Made by a program: the position numbers and the translations under genes. Below, piece after piece: positions 1 through 6,074 of a DNA stretch of 7,090 nt; within the stretch, counting starts at the first letter, position 1, and every line of letters starts with the position of its first letter. Source of the stretch: AC-69 sp036519575 (GTDB lineage Bacteria > Actinomycetota > UBA4738 > HRBIN12); the NCBI GenBank assembly GCA_036519575.1, contig DATDKZ010000098.1, positions 1-7,090 on the forward strand. The letters are read 5' to 3'. The notes beneath the pieces are model-generated. The model saw only the letters and a list, made by a program, of their open reading frames with translations, ran no database searches and had not been told where the DNA came from.

Positions 1-182
1 GGCGACGGCCACGCGAACCGTCGCGGCGCAAGGAGGAAGTCGGTCGCGGCGACCCCCAGGTAGACGACGCCGATCGCGACGAGCACCAGCAGGAGATCGA
101 TTGCATCGGCGACGAACCGGGATATCAAGCCGGCGCGGCGACCCTGTAGCGCGCGGGCCTCGGGGGTCGCGATCGTGCTCAG
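1..182 (-). CDS. RDD family membrane protein, N-terminal part (runs off left edge)
   Basis: Only the first 60 or so codons are in the window, so there is no stop. The reading begins L-S-T-I-A-T-P-E-A-R, continues with LQGRRAGLISRFVADAIDLL and then a hydrophobic run (LLVLVAIGVVYLGVAA). The pattern G-x-x-A-G-x-x-S-R-x-x-A-x-x-I-D followed by a membrane helix is the usual opening of RDD-domain proteins (named for Arg-Asp-Asp), small multi-helix inner-membrane proteins whose function is mostly unknown. No ATG, GTG or TTG lies upstream in frame near the preceding gene's end. The best start is CTG at 182-180, overlapping that gene's TGA as CTGA, with GGAG eight bases upstream. The next in-frame TTG would cut off the conserved GRRAG residues. 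The 4-base overlap implies an operon and translational coupling with the VDL-repeat gene. Family call fairly sure; start less so. Confidence 0.72.
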   Translation of the reverse strand, partial: MSTIATPEARALQGRRAGLISRFVADAIDLLLVLVAIGVVYLGVAATDFLLAPRRFAWPS

Positions 183-1096
183 GCGTCGCGCTCCGGCTCG
201 TCGCGTTCGCTCTCTCGGCCGAGAAGGCGATCGACGAATCTCGAGACCGCGCGATCGGCGCTCATGGTCTGGACGCGGACCCCTTCCACCGTCTCGGTCG
301 CCATCGAGCCGGTCGATTCGCGCACGATCTGCGGCAGGTCGATCTCGTTGATCACGTCCGTAGCGATCGATGCAAGGTCGAGCTGGTCGATTACCTCCCG
401 CGCGATCGCCGCCAAGTCGACCCGCCGAACGATCGCCTCGATGTCGACCCGGGCTACGATGGCGTCGAGGTCGATGCCAGACACGATGGCCTCGACATCG
501 ACGCGGGAAACGGCGCGCTCCAGGTCGACGGCGTCCACGACTCGCTCCAGGTCCACGCGGGACAGGACGAGCTCGGTGAGGTCGAGCTGATCGAGGGTCG
601 CGTTGACGATCTGCGGCACCACCGCGCCGACGAAGGATTGGCCGATGCTCTCGTCCTCCTGTTGTTCCTTCCGCCATCGGTCATCGAGCTCGTTGACGCG
701 GTCGCGGACGCGCCGCAAGCGTTCGCGCACGAACGTCGGGCTCTTCGCGAATGAGATCCAGGGTCGGAGGTTTCGGCCGAAGGCCGACGCCGCGCGTGTT
801 CCCACGCGCGCGGATTCGATGGCGACGCCGAGCGCCGCCCCGGCCAGGATCGGCGCGAGGGGCCTCGGCCAGGACTCCCCGTCGTCGGGTTGAGGTTCAT
901 CGTCGGGCTCGCGCGCCTCTCCTCGGATGGCCTCGGTGATGGCGGCGGTCACGGATTCGGCGACGAGCGACGCGAGCCCGAGCGCTGTCCGAAACGCTCG
1001 CTCAGCGAGATCGACGGGATCCGGTAGGGGTGGAGCGGCCCAGGTTGGGGTGACGGGAACCTGTGAATGCGCGGAGACGGTTTCTTCGACGCCCAT
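179..1096 (-). CDS. Actinobacterial VDL-nonapeptide-repeat protein of unknown function
   Basis: A 305-residue protein; I know the family from Actinomycetota, usually beside an RDD protein, but not its function. The N-terminus is Pro-rich (VPVTPTWAAPPLPDPVDLAE), then an Ala-rich helix (about residues 33-60), an acidic linker (62-74) and a moderately hydrophobic segment (about 79-105) that might touch the membrane. A charged helix (about 120-150) follows. Residues 181-225 are five 9-residue repeats of the form [VI]-D-[LVI]-x-x-[IV]-V-x-x, followed by two 13-residue units starting VDL and LDL. The conserved tail has IDLPQIVRESTGSMA, then EGVRVQTMSADRAVSRFVDRLLGR (split by me at a conserved EGVR). 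An in-frame ATG at 1267 also exists, but the ATG at 1096 is preferred because GAGGT lies four to five bases upstream and the 57 residues between look non-coding in this frame. The hydrophobic i/i+3/i+5 spacing suggests a solenoid or amphipathic helices; that is inference. It is probably co-transcribed with the RDD gene. Confidence 0.78.
   Translation of the reverse strand: MGVEETVSAHSQVPVTPTWAAPPLPDPVDLAERAFRTALGLASLVAESVTAAITEAIRGEAREPDDEPQPDDGESWPRPLAPILAGAALGVAIESARVGTRAASAFGRNLRPWISFAKSPTFVRERLRRVRDRVNELDDRWRKEQQEDESIGQSFVGAVVPQIVNATLDQLDLTELVLSRVDLERVVDAVDLERAVSRVDVEAIVSGIDLDAIVARVDIEAIVRRVDLAAIAREVIDQLDLASIATDVINEIDLPQIVRESTGSMATETVEGVRVQTMSADRAVSRFVDRLLGRESERDEPERDA
422..556 (-). repeat. 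Five tandem 27-bp units encoding VDL-type nonapeptides
   Basis: The DNA repeats with a 27-base period inside the VDL-repeat gene, encoding VDLERVVDA, VDLERAVSR, VDVEAIVSG, IDLDAIVAR and VDIEAIVRR. Units are diverged at DNA level, so they are old and held by protein selection rather than by recent slippage. Two longer 13-codon units follow towards the gene's 3' end. The periodicity also keeps the opposite strand open, giving long spurious antisense frames. Confidence 0.85.
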
Positions 1097-1243
1097 CCGA
1101 CCTCGCTGATCTGGGAGTACATCATGCCGTGCTCCGCGTCCGATGACCAGCCCGGGACGCCCCCAGACTTGCGCCGCAAGTACCGGCCCTTTGCGACGCT
1201 CGCGCTGGGGATGGAGATGAGCGTCCAGGTCGTCGGCGGGTGA
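1067..1243 (+). CDS. Candidate small ORF, 58 aa, weakly AtpZ/AtpI-like; possibly a truncated gene
   Basis: An ATG directly follows an in-frame TGA (1064-1066) and opens a 58-codon frame ending at TGA 1241-1243. About 52 of 58 third positions are G or C against about half of second positions, the same three-base bias as the genes around it; the opposite-strand frame over this stretch lacks such bias. The product starts MRGDGFFDAHPTSLIWEYIM and ends with DLRRKYRPFATLALGMEMSV plus QVVGG. That end resembles the 'Y-x-P-x-x-x-L-x-x-x-x-x-x-x-V-V-G-G' opening of AtpZ/AtpI-type ATP-synthase accessory proteins, but stops where the first membrane helix would continue into the GxxxD turn. It may therefore be a remnant. 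The ribosome site is poor (GGGA eight bases upstream). It overlaps the 5' end of the divergent VDL-repeat gene by 30 bases. Coding is moderately supported; the family is a guess. Confidence 0.38.
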   Translation: MRGDGFFDAHPTSLIWEYIMPCSASDDQPGTPPDLRRKYRPFATLALGMEMSVQVVGG

Positions 1244-1439
1244 TGGGGACCCGTATGCAGGTATCACACCCTATGGGACGTCATACTTGGCCCGCACTGC
1301 ATCGGCGCCATCACCCCGATGGGATGAGAATCCGCCCTTGGGGGGAGAGCGGACTGCCGTTTCATGCGGAATGGGCGATGTTCGTTCACCTGCCGATGGG
1401 TCCGATCAGGCACGCCGGCATCATGATTGCGAGGTCTGG
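1244..1439. other. Intergenic stretch without recognisable gene
   Basis: This is the remaining part of the 343-base gap between the divergent VDL-repeat and flippase-fusion starts. A plus-strand ATG frame from 1287 joins the flippase fusion, but its first 50 residues look unlike protein and lack codon bias. On the minus strand TAGGGT (1273-1268) resembles a -10 box, but no matching -35 sits at 17-18 bases. A loose imperfect dyad GTATG...CATAC spans 1253-1286. No convincing promoter, terminator, RNA gene or repeat was found. Promoters for the two flanking genes should nevertheless lie here or just left of it. Confidence 0.5.
1431..1434 (+). promoter_or_regulatory. Ribosome binding site deciding the GTG start
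   Basis: GAGG followed by five bases and GTG at 1440. It is the best Shine-Dalgarno match among the possible starts of the flippase fusion (1287, 1371, 1440, 1521) and is the main reason for choosing 1440. Confidence 0.5.
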
Positions 1440-3863
1440 GTGTCGGAGCACGATCAAGGGGTCGGTCCGGGCGAAGACCAGGCGTCTCGATGGCGGAGCA
1501 GGCGCCTGCTGTCCAGGGCGATGACGCCGATCCGGTTCTTCTCGTCCGCTGCCGCTGCGCCACGCGCTCGGCGCCCGACTGACGTGGTGCTGTTCATCGT
1601 CTCGGCTGTCGGCCTCGCGATCGCGATCGTGCTTGCTCCGGACTCAGCCGATCAAGGGTCGGCGACGGCCACATTCCTCCGATCGCTTCCAGGGCTCCTC
1701 GGATGGTTCTGGGAGGTCGCGTACGTGATCGTCTTCGTGTGGGCGGCGATCCTAGTCGGTGCTCCGCTTGTGAGTCGTGGGCGACTCCGTCTGGCGCGAG
1801 ACCAGTTGCTCGCCCTCATCCTGGCATCCCTCGGCAGCCTCCTGCTGGCCGGCGACTGGAGCACGATGCTGGATGGGCTCACTTCGTCGGGTCCTCCTCC
1901 TGTCTTTCCGGCTGTCCGCATCGCGCTGGTCACCGCCATCCTGGTGACGACGTCTCCCCACCTGGGGACGCCCTCACGACGGGCGGGGAGGCTCTTCCTG
2001 GCCATCGGGATCCTCGCTTCCGTCGCTCTCGGCGCTGTCCAGCCAATCGGTGTGATCGCCGGGCTCTCCCTGGGAACGGCGGCCGCGACGCTCGTTCACC
2101 TGATCTTCGGCTCACCGGGTGGACGACCGACGCCGGACCAGGTTGCCGAGGCACTCGCGGACATGGGCTTCGAAACGGAGCACGTGGAGCACGCTGATCT
2201 TCAACCCCGCGGTGTCGGGATGATGCGGGCCGTCAGCCAGGGTGGCGCAACCCTCCTCGTCAAGGTCTACGGCCGTGACGCCTGGGACGGTCAGCTTCTC
2301 TCGAGCATCTGGTCCTTCCTCTGGTACCGGGATGAGACCCCGACGCTCACGCTGAGCCGTCTTCAGCAAGTGGAACACGAGGCCTTCGTCACGCTGCTGG
2401 CCGAGCGCGCGCGGGTGCCGGTACTCCCTGTCGTGGCCGCGGGCCCTGTGGCGAACGACGCATTGCTGGTCGTGGAGTTCGAAGGGGAACCGTTGGCTTC
2501 ATCCGAGGGCACGACCGACGAGATGCTGGCCGATTTGTGGCGTGGGGTGGGCCGCATGCACCGAGCGGGGATCGCGCACGGTGCGCTCGATCCCGGTCGG
2601 ATGGTGGTCCAGGGCGGTCGCTCGGACGGACGGCTCGCGATCACCGACTTCGGGCGGGCCACGGCCGTCGCGTCCGACGGTGATATCCACGCCGACAGAG
2701 CGCAGCTGCTCGCCACGACGGCGCTCGCTGTTGGGACCGACAGAGCCATCGCCGTGGCCTCACGCGAGCTCGGAGGCGACGCCTTGACCGGACTGCTCGC
2801 GTACCTGCAGGCGGCCGCGCTTACGCCTGCCACCCGCGAACGGTTGGAGTCCGCGCGGATGGATCTGGACGCCCTTCGAAAGGCTGCCGCGGCCGCAGCA
2901 GGAGTCGAGGAGCCCGAGCTGGTCCCGCTCCGTCGCGTGACGTGGGGATCCCTAGTCCAGATCGCGTTGATCGCGATCGGCGCCTGGGTGCTGATCCCGG
3001 CCGTCGCCAACGTCGGCCTGGACACGATCGTTCAGGAGTTGAGTGGTGCTGACTGGCCGTGGGTGATACTCGCGCTCGTCATATCACCGAGCGTCCAAGT
3101 CGCCGAGGCGCTCTCGACGTTAGGCGCCTCGCTCCGCCCCCTTCGCTTCGGCCCGGTCTTGCTGCTGCAGTTCGCGATCCGGTTTATCGCGCTCGCGGTT
3201 CCGTCATCCGCGGCGCGCATCGCGCTCAGCGTTCGCTTCTTCCAACGGTCCGGGGTCCCCACCGCCCAGGCGATCACCATCGGGGCGATCGACAGCGTCA
3301 CGGGATTCGTCATTCAAGCCTTCATCCTCGCGATCATCGCACTCGCGAACCTCGTCACCTTGGATCTCTCGATCCAGGACTCTCCTGATTTCACCGGCAG
3401 GCTGTTGATCCTCGGCGCTGTCGTCGTCGTGATCCTCGTGGTCGCTGCGATATTCGTGCCGAGGATCCGTCGGATGATCTCGCCGCATCTGGTGGCGGCT
3501 CGGACGGCGGCTCGTGTCTTGCGCCAGCCGATGAAGCTTCTCCAGTTGTTCGGCGGCAACATGGCGGCTCAGTTGTTGCTTGCGGCTGTGCTCGGGTTGT
3601 GTCTCCGAGCGTTCGGGCAGCAGGCCACCATGGCCGAGTTGCTCATCGCGACCACGCTGACGAGCTTGCTGGCCGGCGTCGTACCGGTCCCCGGCGGTAT
3701 CGGTGTTTCGGAAGCGACCATGATCACGTTGCTCGTCGCGATGGGCATCCCGGAATCCCCGGCCCTCGCCGCGACACTCACTTTTCGGATCATCACGTTC
3801 TACCTTCCTCCGGCGTGGGGCGTCATAGCCATGCGCTCGCTCAAGCGAAACGGCAACCTCTGA
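1440..3863 (+). CDS. Membrane protein with kinase-like domain fused to LPG-synthase/MprF-type flippase domain
   Basis: An 807-residue, three-part protein. Residues 46-225 hold about five or six membrane helices, starting APRARRPTDVVLFIV. Residues about 228-495 form a kinase-like (APH/ABC1-type) domain: candidate ATP-binding Lys275 in LLVKVYGRD, Glu312/Glu314 in QQVEHEAF, catalytic-loop equivalent HGALDPGR (380-387), and TDFGRA (Asp403). Residues 500-807 form the LPG_synthase_TM (UPF0104/flippase-like) domain with several helices and the signature PVPGGIGVSE (749-758). Known domains of this type move lipids such as lysyl-phosphatidylglycerol across the membrane; no aminoacyl-transferase domain is present here, so the substrate is unknown. 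In the loop, HRD's Asp is Ala382 and the metal-binding Asn is Arg387, so the kinase may be inactive. The start is uncertain: GTG 1440 has GAGG five bases upstream; ATG 1521 (AGGG only two bases away) would give 780 residues; ATG 1287 adds implausible sequence. No operon partner is seen. Confidence 0.85.
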   Translation: MSEHDQGVGPGEDQASRWRSRRLLSRAMTPIRFFSSAAAAPRARRPTDVVLFIVSAVGLAIAIVLAPDSADQGSATATFLRSLPGLLGWFWEVAYVIVFVWAAILVGAPLVSRGRLRLARDQLLALILASLGSLLLAGDWSTMLDGLTSSGPPPVFPAVRIALVTAILVTTSPHLGTPSRRAGRLFLAIGILASVALGAVQPIGVIAGLSLGTAAATLVHLIFGSPGGRPTPDQVAEALADMGFETEHVEHADLQPRGVGMMRAVSQGGATLLVKVYGRDAWDGQLLSSIWSFLWYRDETPTLTLSRLQQVEHEAFVTLLAERARVPVLPVVAAGPVANDALLVVEFEGEPLASSEGTTDEMLADLWRGVGRMHRAGIAHGALDPGRMVVQGGRSDGRLAITDFGRATAVASDGDIHADRAQLLATTALAVGTDRAIAVASRELGGDALTGLLAYLQAAALTPATRERLESARMDLDALRKAAAAAAGVEEPELVPLRRVTWGSLVQIALIAIGAWVLIPAVANVGLDTIVQELSGADWPWVILALVISPSVQVAEALSTLGASLRPLRFGPVLLLQFAIRFIALAVPSSAARIALSVRFFQRSGVPTAQAITIGAIDSVTGFVIQAFILAIIALANLVTLDLSIQDSPDFTGRLLILGAVVVVILVVAAIFVPRIRRMISPHLVAARTAARVLRQPMKLLQLFGGNMAAQLLLAAVLGLCLRAFGQQATMAELLIATTLTSLLAGVVPVPGGIGVSEATMITLLVAMGIPESPALAATLTFRIITFYLPPAWGVIAMRSLKRNGNL

Positions 3864-3865
3864 AA

Positions 3866-3892
3866 GGCGGGTTCGCTTGGTTGGCGGGTTCG
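3866..3892 (+). repeat. 10-bp direct repeat just after the flippase-fusion stop
   Basis: GGCGGGTTCG occurs at 3866-3875 and exactly again at 3883-3892, seven bases apart. It lies between the flippase-fusion stop and the similarity start of the degraded frame at 3877. It could be a small duplication or a deletion scar, or chance in GC-rich DNA. Confidence 0.5.
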
Positions 3893-4005
3893 ACGAGGAC
3901 CAGATCTGGGACGTGGTCGACGAGTTCCCGGAGGATTCGGCCGCAGTTGTCCTGCTCCTCGAGCATCGACCCGTTTCGTCGTCGCCCCTTCCCTTTCCAA
4001 GGTAG
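3877..4005 (+). pseudogene. Probable remnant of a DUF6325-like gene
   Basis: This frame reads LVGGFDEDQIWDVVDEFPED and then SAAVVLLLEHRP before running into a Ser/Pro-rich tail and TAG at 4003. The core, roughly G-x-[FL]-x-[DE]-[DE]-x-[IV] followed by an acidic helix, P-x-x-S-A-A-x-x-L-L-x-E-H, matches what I remember of the C-terminal part of DUF6325-type small proteins of Actinomycetota, where E-H/N is normally followed by W-A and another helix. Here the match stops at EHRP, and the N-terminal half is missing because the flippase fusion ends at 3863. Codon bias is good up to about 3968 and then fades. There is no convincing start; TTG at 3877 is only the left limit. Most likely a piece of a once longer gene. 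It could also be a short real gene or a chance frame. Confidence 0.38.
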
Positions 4006-4008
4006 GCT
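4003..4008 (+). promoter_or_regulatory. -10 box of a leaderless promoter for the GlsB-like gene
   Basis: TAGGCT fits the actinobacterial -10 pattern TAnnnT and sits six bases before the GTG at 4015, the spacing seen when transcription starts at the start codon. No good -35 is visible. The AAGG/AGG just here could alternatively act as a ribosome site (AGG eight bases before GTG), so a leadered mRNA is not excluded. Confidence 0.45.
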
Positions 4009-4014
4009 GATGCC

Positions 4015-4275
4015 GTGCTGATCCTGGCCATCATCGTGTTTGGGCTCGCCGCAGGGTGGGTGGCTCAACTCCTCCTGGGACGACGAGGGCGCGAGATCGA
4101 TTGGGGGCTGGCGCTCGTTGCTGGGCTGCTCGGCTCGTTCGTTGGCGGGCTCATCGCGAGTCTGATCGCAGGCGACGGACTCGACCTGCGTCCGAGCGGC
4201 CTCATCGGCTCGATCTTGGGGGCGGTGCTGGTCACGGCCCTGGCGGGAGCGATCCGCGGCCGTTCGCGGACCTAG
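4015..4275 (+). CDS. GlsB/YeaQ/YmgE family small membrane protein
   Basis: An 86-residue protein of the transglycosylase-associated family (PF04226), whose usual length is about 80-90 residues. Three membrane segments are visible: residues 2-21 (LILAIIVFGLAAGWVAQLLL), about 30-52 (WGLALVAGLLGSFVGGLIASLI) and about 61-80 (SGLIGSILGAVLVTALAGAI). Family landmarks are G-W-x-A in the first helix, the Gly-rich second helix with GLLGSFVGG, and G-x-I-G-S-I-x-G-A in the third. It ends in a basic tail (RGRSRT). Members are inner-membrane proteins often linked to general stress or acid response, but their molecular activity is not established. The start is GTG; the nearby ATG at 4010 stops after three codons. 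It is a single gene, convergent with the SulP gene downstream. Complete; family call secure. Confidence 0.9.
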   Translation: MLILAIIVFGLAAGWVAQLLLGRRGREIDWGLALVAGLLGSFVGGLIASLIAGDGLDLRPSGLIGSILGAVLVTALAGAIRGRSRT

Positions 4276-4332
4276 CTCGTTATACGGACTGAGCCGCCCA
4301 TCTCATCCGTTCCCGACTTGAACACGAGGCTG

Positions 4333-4362
4333 CGCGTGACATCCTGCAGGCACGGTCATGCG
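4333..4362. terminator. Possible weak hairpin between convergent genes
   Basis: CGCGTGAC (4333-4340) can pair with GTCATGCG (4355-4362), eight pairs with one G-U, around a 14-base loop that contains the palindrome CCTGCAGG. It lies between the stops of the convergent GlsB-like and SulP genes, where a shared terminator would be expected. There is no T-run on either side, so this is weak. The rest of 4276-4393 shows nothing else. Confidence 0.22.
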
Positions 4363-4393
4363 TCGGAGTGATTCCTTCGAGGCCAGGCCAACA

Positions 4394-6040
4394 TCACGAA
4401 GTCGCGAGGAACGCGTCCACCCCGGCAGCGACCGTTGGATGCACGCGACCCTGCTCGTTCAGTCTGTCCCACCGCGGACTGCGACGGGCCAGTTCAAGCA
4501 CCCGCACGGTGAGGGCGGCCAGCCACAGCTCGGTCCCGGAGGTCTCGAGCCGGTCGATCCGCTCAGCGAGCACCGAAGCAGCCGTCGTGTCCGCGTCTGA
4601 GACGGCCGAACAGTCGAGCAGCAACACCCTGGGGGGTGGATCGGCGTCGCGTACGTGGAGGGCGACCCGGTCGATGACCCGCTGGGCGTTCCCGAAGTAC
4701 ATCGGAGACTCGATCCGTAGGATCAGCAGGCCCGGGACCCGTTCGTCGTCCGGGTGCCCGGCTGCGCTTCGGAACACATCGGTCCCTGGTTTCCGGCCGA
4801 GGGGGATGATGGGTGGGTGGTTCAGGTCCCAGAACAGCGTGAGCAATGAGACCACGACGCCGACCAGGATCCCCTGGAGTGTGCCCAGGACCAGGACGGC
4901 GGCGAGCGTCACCAGCGCGAACGCCCAGTCCTTGACTCGCTGACGGCGGATCACCCGCGCCTCGTCCCGCGACACAAGGCCGGCCGCCGCGACCAGCACG
5001 ATCCCTCCGAGCGCCGCTTCGGGGATGTACCGGACCATCGGTGCGAGAGCGATCAGGACGAGGGCCACCAGGCCTGCGGTCGCCAACTCTGCCAGCTGGG
5101 TACGTGCGCCAGCCCTGTCGTTGACCGCCGTCTGCGAGAGCCCTCCTCCCGCGGGGAAAGCGCGGAAGAGTCCGGCACCCGCATTGGCCGCCCCCAGGGC
5201 GATCAACTCACGGTCGGTGTTGAGGGGCGGATCGTCGCCGCGCCGGAACGCTCGCGCGGCCGCGATCGATTCGACGAACGCGATTAGCGCGACGCCGGCG
5301 GCCGCGGGGAGGAGTGGTCCCGCGAGGTCCAGCGGTGGCACGTGGGGAGCCGGGAGCCCGGCAGGAACCGGGGCGACGGTCGCGACGCCGCGAGCCGCGA
5401 GGTTCGTGAGACCCATCAGGAGGGCTGCGCCGACGATGACCACGGCCGGGCCCGGAACCCCCGGCGCCACTCGTCTGATCACGATGAGCGCGACGACCAC
5501 ACCGGCCGCCAACGCCAGGGTCGGGACATTGACGTCACCGAGCTGTCGCAGAGCAGAGAGCACCTTCGGGAAGAACGTCTCGCCCTCGACGTCCACGCCG
5601 AGCACCTTGCCGAGCTGGCTGGCCGCGATCGACAGCCCCATCCCGATCTTGAAACCAATCAGCACCGGACGGGAGATGAAGTCGGAGATGAAACCCAGTC
5701 GGAGCACTCCGGCCACGACGAGGAGCCCCCCAACCTCGAGAGCGAGCAGACTCGCCACCACGGCAGGGTCGCTCCCAGGCGGAGCCGTGGCGATCGCCGC
5801 GGCGGTGAGGAGGGAGATCGTCGAGGTGGTGCTGACGCTCAAGGGACGAGAAGTCCCCGAGAGCGCGTAGAGGGCCATCGGCACGAGCGCGCAGTAGAGA
5901 CCGTGCTGCACGGGAAGGCCGGCGACCCCCGCGTACGCCATCGCCTGGGGGATCACGACCGCGGCGGTCGTCGCTCCCGCGAGCAGATCGTCACGGAGCC
6001 AGGTTGGGCGATAGCCACGGAGCCAGCCGGCGATCGGCAC
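4394..6040 (-). CDS. SulP family anion transporter with C-terminal STAS domain
   Basis: A complete 548-residue SLC26/SulP carrier, the usual length for bacterial members. It moves inorganic anions across the inner membrane; sulfate is commonest, but bicarbonate and others are known and sequence alone does not decide. The core fills residues 14 to about 405. It includes the SulP signature PQAMAYAGVAGLPVQHGLYC (31-50), the substrate-facing stretch PLSVSTTSTIS (66-76), FVESIAAARAF (255-265) with conserved Glu257, and PAGGGLSQTAVNDRAGA (296-312). A soluble STAS domain covers about 435-525; in its LLLDCSAVSDADTTAASVL strand-loop-helix the position often written D-S/T-G is D-T-T. STAS domains regulate or assemble these carriers. 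The start is GTG 6040 with no ribosome site but a TAGCCT box six bases upstream, suggesting a leaderless mRNA. It is divergent from the arylsulfatase, which supports a sulfate role. Confidence 0.94.
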   Translation of the reverse strand: MPIAGWLRGYRPTWLRDDLLAGATTAAVVIPQAMAYAGVAGLPVQHGLYCALVPMALYALSGTSRPLSVSTTSTISLLTAAAIATAPPGSDPAVVASLLALEVGGLLVVAGVLRLGFISDFISRPVLIGFKIGMGLSIAASQLGKVLGVDVEGETFFPKVLSALRQLGDVNVPTLALAAGVVVALIVIRRVAPGVPGPAVVIVGAALLMGLTNLAARGVATVAPVPAGLPAPHVPPLDLAGPLLPAAAGVALIAFVESIAAARAFRRGDDPPLNTDRELIALGAANAGAGLFRAFPAGGGLSQTAVNDRAGARTQLAELATAGLVALVLIALAPMVRYIPEAALGGIVLVAAAGLVSRDEARVIRRQRVKDWAFALVTLAAVLVLGTLQGILVGVVVSLLTLFWDLNHPPIIPLGRKPGTDVFRSAAGHPDDERVPGLLILRIESPMYFGNAQRVIDRVALHVRDADPPPRVLLLDCSAVSDADTTAASVLAERIDRLETSGTELWLAALTVRVLELARRSPRWDRLNEQGRVHPTVAAGVDAFLATS

Positions 6041-6046
6041 GCGCAG

Positions 6047-6052
6047 AGGCTA
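6047..6052 (-). promoter_or_regulatory. -10 box of a leaderless promoter for the SulP gene
   Basis: On the minus strand TAGCCT (6052 down to 6047) is followed by exactly six bases and the GTG at 6040. There is no purine-rich ribosome site before this GTG, so leaderless initiation is the simplest reading. The same TAGnCT-N6-GTG layout precedes the GlsB-like gene. No good -35 is visible. Confidence 0.55.
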
Positions 6053-6074
6053 GCGCACCCCACACGACCGAGAT

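Noticed and set aside
422..556. Tandem 27-base periodicity as a possible CRISPR or intergenic repeat array
   Set aside because: Units abut with no spacers, are diverged, and stay in frame inside a coding sequence; this is a protein repeat.
101..754. Long plus-strand frame (217 codons) opposite the VDL-repeat gene
   Set aside because: It mirrors the 27-base repeat of the minus-strand gene, which keeps the complement free of stops. Its translation has no recognisable family and the minus frame has conserved family residues.
1094..1267. Extension of the VDL-repeat protein to ATG 1267
   Set aside because: The added 57 residues lack third-position bias in that frame, whereas the opposite plus-strand frame has strong bias there; ATG 1096 has a better ribosome site.
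4010..4021. ATG at 4010 as start of the GlsB-like gene
   Set aside because: The frame reads ATG CCG TGC TGA and stops at once; GTG 4015 is in the correct frame.
3204..4034. 276-codon minus-strand frame opposite the flippase domain
   Set aside because: Charged, low-complexity product lying antisense to the clear LPG-synthase-TM domain with its PGGIGVSE motif; a shadow frame.
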